From the NCBI GenBank assembly GCA_963728765.1, contig CAVSKX010000004.1:186001-250000 (forward strand): 64,000 nucleotides of DNA, given 5' to 3'. This document shows, piece by piece, positions 25,759 through 33,733 of this stretch. The translations under genes were made by a program, and so were the position numbers. Source of the stretch: AC-32 sp963728765 (GTDB lineage Bacteria > Actinomycetota > Thermoleophilia > Gaiellales > Gaiellaceae). Positions within the stretch are counted from its first letter, which is position 1. The number at the start of each line of letters is the position of its first letter. The notes below the pieces were generated by a model. It was given only the letters and a program-made list of their open reading frames with translations. It did not search any database and was not told where the DNA came from.

Positions 25759-26113
25759 AGAGTGACCTCCTCAATCGAGTACGCGTCGTCTCCCCTTACA
25801 GACGCCTCCCTTCGCCATTCCTTCCCAGCCGGGGGAACGAAGGTCGCAGGGCGGGATCGCGAGCACGAGGCGACTTCCCTACGCCTCCTCGCGCACTCCG
25901 CTGGGAGCAGCCACACCCCTGACGCTCGGAATCTCAGAAGCAAGGCGGTGAAGAAGGCAACAAGGCCGACCGCGCCAAGGAGCCCCGCATGCGTAGCGAA
26001 GAGCACCGACACTAAGCAGGTCGAGGAGGACACGGCCGAAGGAGACGCGGCCTAAAAGGCGTCTAGCGCGGCGAGTCGAACGGCCCTACGCTCAAAGTCG
26101 GGCCGTTTCGCCT
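25759..26113. other. 355-base interval without a supported gene
   Basis: Apart from the leader of the small peptide gene (25759-25790) I see only an uncertain minus-strand frame ending at 25755. It has one hydrophobic segment (LLGAVGLVAFFTALLLRF) but no ribosome-binding site and an Arg/Ser-rich remainder. Confidence 0.4.
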
Positions 26114-26515
26114 TCAGGCAGGCGCCGTAGCAACCGCCTCGGGCGCTTTCCCTTCCCAGTAGCGGTTGAGTGCTTCCTGCACCTTCACGAACCAAACGAT
26201 TGCCGGGACGATGAAGATCCCGAACGGGAAGAGCCAAAGGCCCGTCCAGCCGGAGACCGGCGGCTGCTGCCCGTCCTTGGCGTACATGTTCTGGATCTCC
26301 GACGGGATCACGAACGCCATCACGGGGCTGAGCAGGATCCAGATGACCAGGCCGAGCACACCGCCGATACCGTCGCCTGTGTGCTGCTTCATCTCCTCCT
26401 CCGTCTTGAAGACCCAGTACCAGCCGTAGAAGCCGAGCGTGACAATGAACAGGAGAATCCCAAAGCCAATCCCGCGTGGTTGGCCTACAGGTCTGGTATT
26501 GGCGGAAGTGTTCAT
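26114..26515 (-). CDS. DUF4234-type membrane protein
   Basis: ATG 26515, with GAGGAGG upstream, gives 133 residues. FGILLFIVTLGFYGWYWVFKTEEEMKQ is the start of the DUF4234 pattern; three further hydrophobic stretches follow (GLVIWILLSPVMAFVI, LWLFPFGIFIVPAIVWFV). The end, AVATAPA, is probably cytoplasmic. Function is unknown for the family. The leader ACTCGATCGAGGAGG contains a small palindrome overlapping the ribosome-binding site. Confidence 0.85.
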   Translation of the reverse strand: MNTSANTRPVGQPRGIGFGILLFIVTLGFYGWYWVFKTEEEMKQHTGDGIGGVLGLVIWILLSPVMAFVIPSEIQNMYAKDGQQPPVSGWTGLWLFPFGIFIVPAIVWFVKVQEALNRYWEGKAPEAVATAPA

Positions 26516-26880
26516 CGTTGCCTCCTCGATCGAGTGAAGTGACTGAATCACGCCCGGGACTGAAAGGCCAGTCGAAACGCGCCACCTTCCACAGCGCTGG
26601 CCGCGTCCTGCGTGATGGCGCTTCCGGGCTCCGGCTACCGGGAGGCGTCGCAAACGCTCAAGGCCCTGGCGGAGGCGGACAGGGCGAGTGGCCGGCGAAG
26701 GGCGCAGGGCTAAGCGTGTGAGCCCGGGCTGGTTTCGTAACGAGCCCACTTGGAACCTCGTCGATCGGCCAGTTGCTCCTGCAGGGCTCGTGCGCGAGCA
26801 TCGGAGCCACGGAAGGACGCGGTTCGAGCCTTCCGAGATGCGGCGCTCGGGACGTTCGAACTCCATGTCCGCCAAGGAAC
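26516..26880. other. 365-base intergenic region between divergent genes
   Basis: This holds the promoter region of the DUF4234 gene (minus strand) and the 5' region of the plus-strand gene that follows. I see no clear -35/-10 pair, terminator or protein-like frame. Confidence 0.4.
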
Positions 26881-27309
26881 GTGACCCGAAGGCCGCCTTC
26901 ACCGCGATGTTCGATCGCCCTCTGGCGCGGCTACGTTCGTGCGCAGTTCTACGCTCGTGAGCAGAACGGCGACGGTGAGCAGAACGGCGACGGTGAGCAG
27001 AACGGCGACGAGGGGGCATTGGCCTTCTCGCCGACCTTTCGGACATGGCGCTTGCCGTGGCAGACGCGTCTCTCTTTGACCAAAGATCCGGCCGCACTCG
27101 CCGCGCTCGAGGCGCTCACCGTTGATCTGCAGTCGAGAGGCTGGGATCGTATGCGGCGCGCGTCCGGCTCCGACTGGTACGAGTATCGCTTCCGCTTCGG
27201 GTCGGAGGCGATTGCGACACGACCTTTGCGGCCTGTCTCGACACGCTCGGCGGGAACGGTTGCGAACATGCCGCGCAGAGGCGAAGGCCATGGCCGAACA
27301 GGCCACTAG
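26881..27309 (+). CDS. Uncharacterised protein with WRGYV motif and in-frame hexapeptide repeats
   Basis: From GTG 26881 the frame gives 142 residues. CSIALWRGYVRAQFYA near the start, then an ALAFSPTFRTWRLPW block and LEALTVDLQSRGWDRM with SDWYEYRFRF, match my recollection of a small actinobacterial family with a C-x-I-x-x-W-R-G-Y-V opening and a WYxxRF ending. Between them an 18-bp tandem repeat adds three EQNGDG units. The 30 or so residues after YRFRF look unstructured. The start is weak (AAGGA only two bases upstream), so the gene could be truncated at its 5' end. Confidence 0.5.
   Translation: MTRRPPSPRCSIALWRGYVRAQFYAREQNGDGEQNGDGEQNGDEGALAFSPTFRTWRLPWQTRLSLTKDPAALAALEALTVDLQSRGWDRMRRASGSDWYEYRFRFGSEAIATRPLRPVSTRSAGTVANMPRRGEGHGRTGH
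26957..27010 (+). repeat. Three perfect 18-bp tandem repeats inside a coding frame
   Basis: GTGAGCAGAACGGCGACG occurs three times head to tail. Since 18 is a multiple of three, the repeats stay in frame and encode an acidic, hydrophilic linker. Copy number could vary between strains. Confidence 0.9.
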
Positions 27310-27859
27310 GCGGCGACAGGGGCGAGGCGTAGCGTGAGCCTGGGCCGAGTTGCAGCGCGACGGCGTTCGGCTTGCCGTCCGAGGCCAGTTGCCACTGCTC
27401 TTCGAGTGTGAGAAAGTCGCCGCCGCCGGTTTCCGGGGCCTGAAGGGAGGACGCACGGTTGGGCTGCATCTTCGTCCTGATCGCGCTCGTGTCGTCGCGT
27501 CTGGCGCTGGCGCTGATGTGGATCTTCACGCCCTGGGTCGACCGCGCGTTCGGCCCGCTGATCTGGCCGATCCTCGGAATCATCTTCCTGCCGCTAACGA
27601 CGCTCCTCTACGTGATTCTCTGGAACACCGGCGGGCGAGGGGTGACGGGCTGGGAGTGGATCTTCGTCGTCCTCGCGGTCCTCGTTGATGTGGCTTCGCA
27701 CGGAGCTTCTGCACGGCGGCGCGCGGCGTTCTGACGTTACGACTGGACTGTCGAAGCCCCGGCGTAGCGTGAACTCGGCCGCGCGGCTGCAACCTGGCTG
27801 CTTCTGACGCTCCGGGCCATGTACGAACGGGCCACTACGCGGAGCGAGGCGTAGCGTGA
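27286..27859. repeat. Two diverged copies of a ~50-bp sequence
   Basis: GGCCATGNNCGAACRGGCCACTA with a following GGGGCGAGGCGTAGCGTGA segment occurs at 27286-27337. It recurs, about 80% alike by eye, at 27815-27859. The core GGCGTAGCGTGAAC also appears near 27763. The two copies bracket the small membrane-protein gene at 27459-27734. Confidence 0.5.
27459..27734 (+). CDS. Small three-helix membrane protein of unknown function
   Basis: A TTG start at 27459 preceded by GGGAGGA at good spacing gives 91 residues. Three hydrophobic segments (CIFVLIALVSSRLALALMWI, PLIWPILGIIFLPLTTLLYV, WEWIFVVLAVLVDVAS) and the SRLAL...F(T)xW(V)xRAF pattern resemble a conserved uncharacterised actinobacterial membrane family. 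It has no clear operon partner. Confidence 0.7.
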   Translation: MGCIFVLIALVSSRLALALMWIFTPWVDRAFGPLIWPILGIIFLPLTTLLYVILWNTGGRGVTGWEWIFVVLAVLVDVASHGASARRRAAF

Positions 27860-28083
27860 ACGCGGACCGGGGGCGCTCCCGCGCACTCCGGGCTCTCGAG
27901 AGCTCGGCAGCAGAGGGTGGTCGACGCCGCAGTGTCGACCACCCCACTAAGTGCAGCGCCTCGACGCGCACCCCGCGCTGTACGAAGGACCTAGAGGCAC
28001 CGGCCTAGCAGGCAGTGTGCCGCACGCTACGACTGACCGAGCTCACCGCCCGCCACTCCGGGCAAATGCCGTGTTCGGCCGGC
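27735..28083. other. 350-base gap without a supported gene
   Basis: It contains the second copy of the ~50-bp repeat (27815-27859) and a short inverted repeat around GTCGACCACC / GGTGGTCGAC near 27916-27944. The promoter of the PadR gene begins at its right edge. No protein-like frame is present. Confidence 0.45.
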
Positions 28084-28122
28084 TTGACACCTCAACGCTC
28101 GATACATAGAATCTTGATGTAT
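28084..28122 (+). promoter_or_regulatory. Leaderless promoter with PadR-type operator
   Basis: TTGACA at 28084-28089 and TAGAAT at 28107-28112 are separated by 17 bases. Transcription should begin about 28119-28121, and the gene starts with ATG at 28121, so the mRNA is probably leaderless. A palindrome ATACAT-N9-ATGTAT (28102-28122) overlaps both the -10 region and the start codon. ATACAT/ATGTAT half-sites are typical of PadR regulators, so autorepression is likely. Confidence 0.8.
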
Positions 28123-28444
28123 GAGGCGTGACGTCCTCAAGAACCACCTCGAGCTGCTGGTCTTGACGGCGCTCGAGGCCGGCCCGGGTCACGGCTACTC
28201 GATCATCCGCGCGATCCGCGAGCGCAGTGACGGTGAGTTCGAGCTGCTCGAAGGGTCGCTCTACCCGGTCCTGCATCGCCTCGAGCGGGATGGACTGGTG
28301 AAAAGCAGCTGGTCCGAGGTCGGCGGCCGCAGACGCCGGGTCTACGAGCTACGCCCAGGAGGCCGGGACGCGCTCGAAGAGCGACAGGGCAACTGGCGGC
28401 GCTTCGAGCGCGCAATGAACTCGATCCTCGCGAGCAGCGGATGA
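28121..28444 (+). CDS. PadR-family transcriptional regulator
   Basis: The 107-residue protein is a single winged helix: LELLVLTALEAGPGHGYSIIRAIRE, then EGSLYPVLHRLERDGLVKSSW and GGRRRRVYELRPGGRDAL, the PadR signature. It likely represses its own operon through the palindrome over its promoter. The next gene overlaps by ATGA, an arrangement (PadR plus HAAS-type membrane protein) seen beside antibiotic- or envelope-stress ABC exporters. Confidence 0.92.
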   Translation: MRRDVLKNHLELLVLTALEAGPGHGYSIIRAIRERSDGEFELLEGSLYPVLHRLERDGLVKSSWSEVGGRRRRVYELRPGGRDALEERQGNWRRFERAMNSILASSG

Positions 28445-29400
28445 CGATCGGCGCGTACCTCGAGCAGCTCGAGCGGGAACTACGGCTCCGCCGAGCTCCG
28501 CGCTTGCGGTTGCTCGAAGAAGTCGACCACCACCTCCGCGACCTGGCCGACGAGCTCGCTGGCGGCGGCCTCTCACGCGCGGAGGCAGAGGAGCGGGCGA
28601 TCGCGCGGTTCGGCGACGCCACGACGGTCGCCGCCGGTTTCGCCGAAGCGGCCGCTTCCACCACCACCCGTCGCGCTGTCCGCGCCGCTGTCGCTGCCTT
28701 CGCCGGCTACGCCGTCGTCTTCGTCGCGTTCGCGACCGCGGCGTCGCCGGTGCTGCGCGACTTCCCGCAGGGAGCAGCGAGCTTCTTCGCGATTCAGGTC
28801 GCCGCCGTCGCAGTTGGTGTCGCCGCCGTGCGCTCGCTGCGCTGGCGCGGCGTGGTGGCCGCGCCGAGCGGCGAGCTGGCCGCGATCGCACGCTGTCTGT
28901 TCGTCGTCTGCCTCGCCCTCCTGGCTGCGGGTGTCTGCGAAGCGGGCGTCGCCCTTTCGCGACCGGCCGGTGTCATCGCCTGGAGCGAAGGGCGCTGGTT
29001 GACGCTCGGCTTCGCCGTTGCCGTCCTGCTCCTGCTGGCGTCGGGGCTCTCCGCCGCCCGCGCGGCCGCGCAGGCGTCAGCGGTCGCAGCGTTGCCGACG
29101 CGGCGTGAGCGCACGCGCGCCGAGTCGCTGGCGGCCAACGTCGACGCGCTGCTACGGGGAACGCGCCTGCCGGCTGTGCGGCGTATTGCGCTCACCGCAC
29201 TTGCCCGACCGTGGCAGACGATGTCGCTGACGGCCGTCGCCGCCTTCCTCGCGGTGACGGCCGCCGGTTTTCGAGAGGGATTGGCCGGGGCAGTGGTGCT
29301 CGGCGCTTTCGAGACGACGGCGATCGTGGTCGCCTTCCTCGCCCTCGGGGGTCTCCTCGGGCTGCGCGCACGGCCTACGCGGTCACGTCGCGCCGGCTGA
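28441..29400 (+). CDS. Membrane protein with N-terminal HAAS/DUF1700-like domain
   Basis: The 319-residue product starts with a helical domain (YLEQLERELRLRRAPR, LLEEVDHHLRDLADELAGGG, AEERAIARFGDATTVAAGFA), the HAAS-like module commonly paired with PadR regulators. About seven hydrophobic segments follow. The ATGA overlap with padR implies coupled translation. The end overlaps the convergent ABC permease gene by 26 bases. Its role may be sensing or modulating the adjacent exporter; not established. Confidence 0.8.
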   Translation: MTIGAYLEQLERELRLRRAPRLRLLEEVDHHLRDLADELAGGGLSRAEAEERAIARFGDATTVAAGFAEAAASTTTRRAVRAAVAAFAGYAVVFVAFATAASPVLRDFPQGAASFFAIQVAAVAVGVAAVRSLRWRGVVAAPSGELAAIARCLFVVCLALLAAGVCEAGVALSRPAGVIAWSEGRWLTLGFAVAVLLLLASGLSAARAAAQASAVAALPTRRERTRAESLAANVDALLRGTRLPAVRRIALTALARPWQTMSLTAVAAFLAVTAAGFREGLAGAVVLGAFETTAIVVAFLALGGLLGLRARPTRSRRAG

Positions 29401-30163
29401 ACACCGTCGCGGCGATCGCCGCCGCGAGCGTGACGTAGACGGCAACCATGAGGAAGGCGCGGGTAGCGCTCACCGCTGACGTCCCGCCGGCGACGAAGGC
29501 CTCGAGCAGCAGTCCCGGGAAGTACCGGCTGGCAGGCCCCCAGGCGTCCTGCAGGATGTGCTCGAACGGGCCTGCCCAGGCGATCCCGATCGCCAGGGCA
29601 ACCGGCACCGACCGCACCAGCACCGCGAGCATCGTCGCGAGCAACGCGTAGCCGCTGACCCAGAACACAACGGAGCCGTAGTCGGCAATAGCCTGGCCGA
29701 GCGCGTCGGCGCTCAGCCAGCGGCCGGTGGCGATGTCCTGCGTGGGCGCGAGGACCCGTGCGGCAATCCACGTGAGCACCTCCGTCACCGCGAGCACCGC
29801 TGCCGCGAAGCCGAGCAGGGCCGCGGTCTTCCCGGCCAGCAGGCGAATCCGGCGGGGCTGGTGGATCAGCATCGTCCGGAACGTCCCGCGCGAGAACTCG
29901 ATCGCGACGACACCGACGAAGAGGACGAACAGGAACGTCCCCGCGAACGAGACCGCAGTCGTGAAGACCTCGGTGCCGCCTCCCGCTCCGGACAGCGACT
30001 CGACCGTGACGCCACGGTCGGAGAAGCGCCCGCCGGCGGGCTCGGCGGACGCAAGGACGAGGGCTGCGGAACCGACGGCGAACACGACGGTCGTGATGGC
30101 GGTGGTGACGAGCACGCGCCGGCGAAAGATCTTCACGAGCTCTGCTCGAATGGCGGCGATCAT
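29375..30163 (-). CDS. ABC-2 type transporter permease
   Basis: ATG 30163 overlaps the ATPase stop by 4 bases and gives 262 residues. The N-terminus (IRAELVKIFRRRVLVTTAI) and about six membrane segments, with VAIEFSRGTFRTMLIHQPRR between helices, follow the ABC-2 permease pattern. Together with the upstream ATPase it forms an exporter, probably for a drug, peptide or lipid; the cargo is not readable. Confidence 0.88.
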   Translation of the reverse strand: MIAAIRAELVKIFRRRVLVTTAITTVVFAVGSAALVLASAEPAGGRFSDRGVTVESLSGAGGGTEVFTTAVSFAGTFLFVLFVGVVAIEFSRGTFRTMLIHQPRRIRLLAGKTAALLGFAAAVLAVTEVLTWIAARVLAPTQDIATGRWLSADALGQAIADYGSVVFWVSGYALLATMLAVLVRSVPVALAIGIAWAGPFEHILQDAWGPASRYFPGLLLEAFVAGGTSAVSATRAFLMVAVYVTLAAAIAATVFSRRDVTA

Positions 30164-31092
30164 CGTTCTTCTCCTAGCGCTGCGAGGTACTGGGACTCGA
30201 GGCTCGGCCGGCGCGTGTGCAGCTCGGCCAGCACGATGCCGTGGGCGACCGCGGCCTTGTTGAGTGCCGCGGCCAGGGCCTTGGCGTCGTCCTCGTCGAC
30301 GGGAACCGTCAGCGCGCCGTTGTCCCGGCGCGGGTCGTGTCCGTCGGCGCGGATCAGCGCGGACAGGCGGTCGAGGTCGCCGGGATGCTCCGGGGCGAGC
30401 GCGATCGTCGTCGGCACCTGCCCGAGGAACCCGTCGGCCGGACCCTGGTAGAGCAGCGAGCCGTCGTTGATGACGATCAGCCAGTCGGAGACGTGCTCGA
30501 GCTCGCTGAGGATGTGTGACGACACGAGCACGGTGCGCTCGCCGTCCGCCAGCTCGAGGATGAACTGGCGGATCTCGTTGATGCCCACGGGGTCGAGCCC
30601 GTTCGTGGGCTCGTCGAGGACGAGCAGCTCGGGGTCGCCGAGCAGAGCCGCGGCGATCCCCAGGCGCTGCTTCATGCCGAGCGAGTACGCGCCGAACCTG
30701 TCGCCGCCGCGGCCGGCCAGGCCGACAAGGTCCAGCACCTCCGGGATGCGGCGCGTGTCGTGGCCGCTCAGCGTCGCCAGAACGCGGAGGTTCTCGGTCC
30801 CGGTCAGGCCCGGCCAGAAAGCAGGCGTCTCGATCAGCGCGCCGACGCGGCCGAGGTACGCGCCCGGGTCGTCGAGGCTCGAGTCGAGGACCGTTGCGCT
30901 CCCGGCCGTCGGCTTGACGAGGCCGAGCAGCATCGCCATCGTCGTCGTCTTGCCGGCGCCGTTCGGGCCGATGAAGCCCGCCACGACGCCGGCGGGAACC
31001 TCGATGCTGAGGTTGTCGACGGCCGCACGGCCGCCGTAGCGCTTCGTCAGGTCGTGGGTGACGAGTGCGGGTGTGGTCTGTTTGGTGTTCAT
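30160..31092 (-). CDS. ABC exporter ATPase
   Basis: The 310-residue protein has Walker A GPNGAGKTT, signature YSLGMKQRLGIAAAL, Walker B LLVLDEPTNGLDP and H-loop VLVSSHILSELEHV. This is the drA/bacitracin-type ATPase class. The permease follows with an ATGA overlap. The C-terminal 80 residues (SALIRADGHDPRR onwards) are the usual accessory domain. It diverges from the two-component genes at 31229, which may regulate it. Confidence 0.93.
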   Translation of the reverse strand: MNTKQTTPALVTHDLTKRYGGRAAVDNLSIEVPAGVVAGFIGPNGAGKTTTMAMLLGLVKPTAGSATVLDSSLDDPGAYLGRVGALIETPAFWPGLTGTENLRVLATLSGHDTRRIPEVLDLVGLAGRGGDRFGAYSLGMKQRLGIAAALLGDPELLVLDEPTNGLDPVGINEIRQFILELADGERTVLVSSHILSELEHVSDWLIVINDGSLLYQGPADGFLGQVPTTIALAPEHPGDLDRLSALIRADGHDPRRDNGALTVPVDEDDAKALAAALNKAAVAHGIVLAELHTRRPSLESQYLAALGEER

Positions 31093-31228
31093 GCAGCCAC
31101 GGTAGGCCGCGGCGACCGCGCTCCGAAACGCCCCGGAGGAGGAACTCGACGTCCTCCTGCGGGGGGACGCCAGATCCTCCCGCGAAGGGACTCGGGCGGC
31201 GCCTACCCATCGCTACGCTCGGCTCGAA

Positions 31229-32422
31229 GTGACCGTCGAGACCGCGTCGACAAGCCGTCCGTGGCGCAGCCACGGCGAAGCCGTGCGCGACGCGGTGCTG
31301 GCCGTGGCCGTGTTCGCGGCGTCGCTGGCGCTGCTCGCCGCTCGCGGCGACTCGGACACCCGCAGCCTCGACGCGCTCGGCGTGCTGCTCGCCGCCGCCG
31401 CCTCGCTGCCTCTCGCCGCTTGGCGCCGCGCGCCGCTTGCGGTCTTCGTCGTGACGGCGGCTGCCAGCGCGGCGCTGAACGGCGTCGGCTACCCGCAAGG
31501 GCCGCCGCTCGGGCCGACGATCGCCCTATTCCTCCTCGCGCTCAACCCCGAGAGGTCGCGGGCGTCCAGATGGACGATCGGCGGCGTCGTGGTCGGCCTC
31601 TTCGTCGTCCACGTCTCCTCGGTTGCCGTCGCCGAGGACGCCTTCCCCACGGTGGCGCTGCTCTTCGGCACGGTCGTCTGGGGCGGGGCCTGGGTGATCG
31701 GCGACCGCGTCCGCCAGCGGCGCGCCCGGATCGTCGAGCTCGAGGAGCGAGCCCGTCGCGCCGAGCGGGACGCCGAGCGCGAGCGTCGCCTGGCGGCGGC
31801 CGAGGAGCGCACCCGCATCGCGCGCGACCTCCACGACTCCGCCGGCCACGCGATCAACGTCATCCTCGTCCAGGCGGGCGCCGCCAGGCTGCTGAGCACG
31901 CGGGACCCCGAGGGCTCGCAGGCCGCGCTCGAGACGATCGAGGAGGTCGCCCGCGAGACGCTGGGCGAGATCGACCAGCTCGTGCGCGCGCTCCGCGACG
32001 ACGACGGCTCGAACGGAGCGGGGGAGAGGGTGGAGCCGCCGACCGGCCTCGCCGCGGTGGAGACGCTGGCGGCGCGCCGGCGGTCCGCGGGGCTCGCGAT
32101 CGACATCCGGGAGCACGGCTCGCGACGCACGCTCTCGCCGGGTCTAGACCAGGCGGCCTACCGGATTCTCCAGGAGGCGCTGACGAACGCCGCCCGGCAC
32201 GGCGCCGGGAGCGCCGTGGTCGAGATCGGGTTCGGCCCGACCTCGCTCGAGCTGACCGTGACCAACCCGACCGGCCCAGGCTCATCGGCGGGAACGGACG
32301 GCCACGGCATCGTCGGCATGCGCGAGCGCGCTGCCCTGTTGGGCGGCAGCCTCGAGGCCGGGGTGAGCGACGGCCGTTTCCGCGTCCGCGCGAGCCTGCC
32401 CTACGACTCGGAGGGAGCGTGA
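31229..32422 (+). CDS. DesK/NarX-type sensor histidine kinase
   Basis: The protein has 397 residues from GTG. The first 150 residues hold four to five membrane helices. A short coiled linker rich in Arg/Glu leads to the HisKA_3 box RIARDLHDSAGHAINVI with His202. The HATPase domain includes YRILQEALTNAARHG and GHGIVGMRERA. The cognate regulator overlaps by GTGA. It lies divergent to the ABC exporter, a frequent arrangement for antimicrobial-sensing modules. Confidence 0.92.
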   Translation: MTVETASTSRPWRSHGEAVRDAVLAVAVFAASLALLAARGDSDTRSLDALGVLLAAAASLPLAAWRRAPLAVFVVTAAASAALNGVGYPQGPPLGPTIALFLLALNPERSRASRWTIGGVVVGLFVVHVSSVAVAEDAFPTVALLFGTVVWGGAWVIGDRVRQRRARIVELEERARRAERDAERERRLAAAEERTRIARDLHDSAGHAINVILVQAGAARLLSTRDPEGSQAALETIEEVARETLGEIDQLVRALRDDDGSNGAGERVEPPTGLAAVETLAARRRSAGLAIDIREHGSRRTLSPGLDQAAYRILQEALTNAARHGAGSAVVEIGFGPTSLELTVTNPTGPGSSAGTDGHGIVGMRERAALLGGSLEAGVSDGRFRVRASLPYDSEGA

Positions 32423-33123
32423 CCCGGCCGAAAGTGCAAGTGCTGCTCGTCGACGACGACGATCTGATGCGGGCCGGCCTGAAGGCCGTGCTCTCGACCG
32501 ACGACGCAATCGAAGTCGTGGCTGAGGCGGGCGACGGCCGCTCCGCCGTTGCGGCAGCCCGCAGGCATGGGCCGGACGTCGTCCTCATGGACGTGCGCAT
32601 GCCGGACCTGGACGGCATCGCGGCGACGCGCGAGGTCGTCGCCGTCTCGCCCGAGATCAGGGTCGCGATCCTGACGACCTTCGAGCAGGACGACTACATC
32701 TTCGGCGCGCTCAACGCGGGCGCGTCGGGCTTCCTGCTCAAGCGCACGAAGCCCGAGGAGCTGATCGCCGCGATCCACACGCTGGCGTCCGGCGACTCGC
32801 TGCTGTCGCCCTCGGTCACGCGGAGGGTGATCGAGCGGATGACGGAGCAGCCCGTCCCGGATAGCTCCGCCAAGGAGCTACTCGAGCGGCTCACGCCGCG
32901 GGAGCGCGAGGTGCTGGGGCTGATTTCCGGCGGCCTCTCGAACGCCGAGATCGCGGCCACCTTCGTGATCGAGGAGTCGACGGTGAAGACGCACGTGAAG
33001 CGGATCCTGATGAAGCTCCGGCTGCGCGACCGCGTGCAGGCCGTGATCTTCGCCTACGAGAGCGGGCTCACCACGCCGGGTGCGACGCCGGCGGCCGATA
33101 TCGAGGCCGCACCGCCGCCGTAG
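32419..33123 (+). CDS. NarL/FixJ-family response regulator
   Basis: GTG 32419 overlaps the kinase stop, giving 234 residues. Receiver domain: acidic cluster VDDDD, phospho-acceptor Asp58 in VVLMDVRMPD, and Lys in FLLKRTKPEE. The LuxR-type helix-turn-helix is LTPREREVLGLISGGLSNAEIA followed by EESTVKTHVKRILMKL, each recognisable. It probably controls the divergent ABC exporter genes. Confidence 0.93.
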   Translation: MTRPKVQVLLVDDDDLMRAGLKAVLSTDDAIEVVAEAGDGRSAVAAARRHGPDVVLMDVRMPDLDGIAATREVVAVSPEIRVAILTTFEQDDYIFGALNAGASGFLLKRTKPEELIAAIHTLASGDSLLSPSVTRRVIERMTEQPVPDSSAKELLERLTPREREVLGLISGGLSNAEIAATFVIEESTVKTHVKRILMKLRLRDRVQAVIFAYESGLTTPGATPAADIEAAPPP

Positions 33124-33317
33124 CGGCTCGACGCCGAATCGCTTGTCCGAGGGATGCGGGGCCGCCGCCGCGGGCGCCGATTACTGCTCCAACAGACCGG
33201 GCGGTGCGGCCCCGCTGAAGTAGCCCCAAATCGGAGGAGTCGCGGCGTGGTGCCGAGCACCGTCCAACCTGAACAGTCCTCTCGACCCTCCCCGACCGCT
33301 CGAAGGGAGGTCAACAA
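33124..33317 (+). promoter_or_regulatory. Structured leader upstream of the Flp-type pilin gene
   Basis: GCGGGGCCGC at 33156-33165 is the exact reverse complement of 33206-33215, enclosing 40 bases. A second hairpin GGTGC-CGA-GCACC lies near 33249-33262. The gene's ribosome-binding site GGGAGGT sits just upstream of GTG 33318. I looked for a c-di-GMP (GEMM) riboswitch, which can precede pilin genes, and did not find its conserved core. The leader may be an uncharacterised regulatory RNA or a plain terminator pair. Confidence 0.4.
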
Positions 33318-33518
33318 GTGCTGAAGCTCTTCGCTTTCACCCAGACGTTCGTCGGCTCGACGGTGGATGCTCTTCGCCGTCGCGAGGAAGGCCAGACGAT
33401 GGCGGAGTACGGCGTCGTTCTCGCCGTGATCACGCTTGCCGTGATCGGTGCGATCACGCTGCTCTCCGACAACGTCCGCAACGCGATCGAAAACGTCGCT
33501 GGAATCATGCCTGGCTAA
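33318..33518 (+). CDS. Flp-type pilin subunit
   Basis: The protein has 66 residues from GTG with a strong GGGAGGT site. The motif RREEGQTMAEYGVVLAVITLAVIGAI, split by the processing site after the Gly and before the Gln-Thr-Met-Ala-Glu-Tyr sequence, is the class IVb (Flp/Fap) pilin signature. No prepilin peptidase or Tad assembly genes are in the window, so they must lie elsewhere. The next small membrane-protein gene overlaps by one base (TAATG). Confidence 0.85.
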   Translation: MLKLFAFTQTFVGSTVDALRRREEGQTMAEYGVVLAVITLAVIGAITLLSDNVRNAIENVAGIMPG

Positions 33519-33733
33519 TGAACTTCCGAGACCTGTACGAAAGCCTCACTGCCCGCGAACAGCGGGCGCTTCGCTGGAGCGCGGCCGCCACGGCGGTCGC
33601 GCTCTGGCTCTCGACGGCGTGGGCCGACCCGCGCTTCCTGCTCGGGATCCCGCTCGCGGCCGGCGGCTTCTGGTTCTACCGCCGCCGCTATCGCGACGCG
33701 GCGCCCGAAGAGGACGACCTCGACCTGCTCTAG
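33518..33733 (+). CDS. Small membrane protein linked to the pilin gene
   Basis: The 71-residue product starts at ATG overlapping the pilin stop. It has a soluble helix (RDLYESLTAREQRALRW), two hydrophobic stretches (AAATAVALWLSTAWA and FLLGIPLAAGGFWFYRRR) and an acidic tail. Tight coupling suggests a role with the pilin. No family recognised. The 3' end overlaps the convergent udgX by 4 bases. Confidence 0.7.
   Translation: MNFRDLYESLTAREQRALRWSAAATAVALWLSTAWADPRFLLGIPLAAGGFWFYRRRYRDAAPEEDDLDLL

Noticed and set aside
25755..26033. A 92-codon minus-strand frame ending over the small peptide ATG
   Set aside because: It has one hydrophobic segment but no ribosome-binding site, and the rest is Arg/Ser-rich. 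Its overlap may be chance.
29375..31498. A 707-codon minus-strand frame across the ABC genes
   Set aside because: Only its last 262 codons are protein-like (the permease). The rest is out of frame with the ATPase and Arg-rich.
33124..33317. A c-di-GMP (GEMM) riboswitch upstream of the pilin
   Set aside because: The conserved core and the tetraloop-receptor pattern could not be found.
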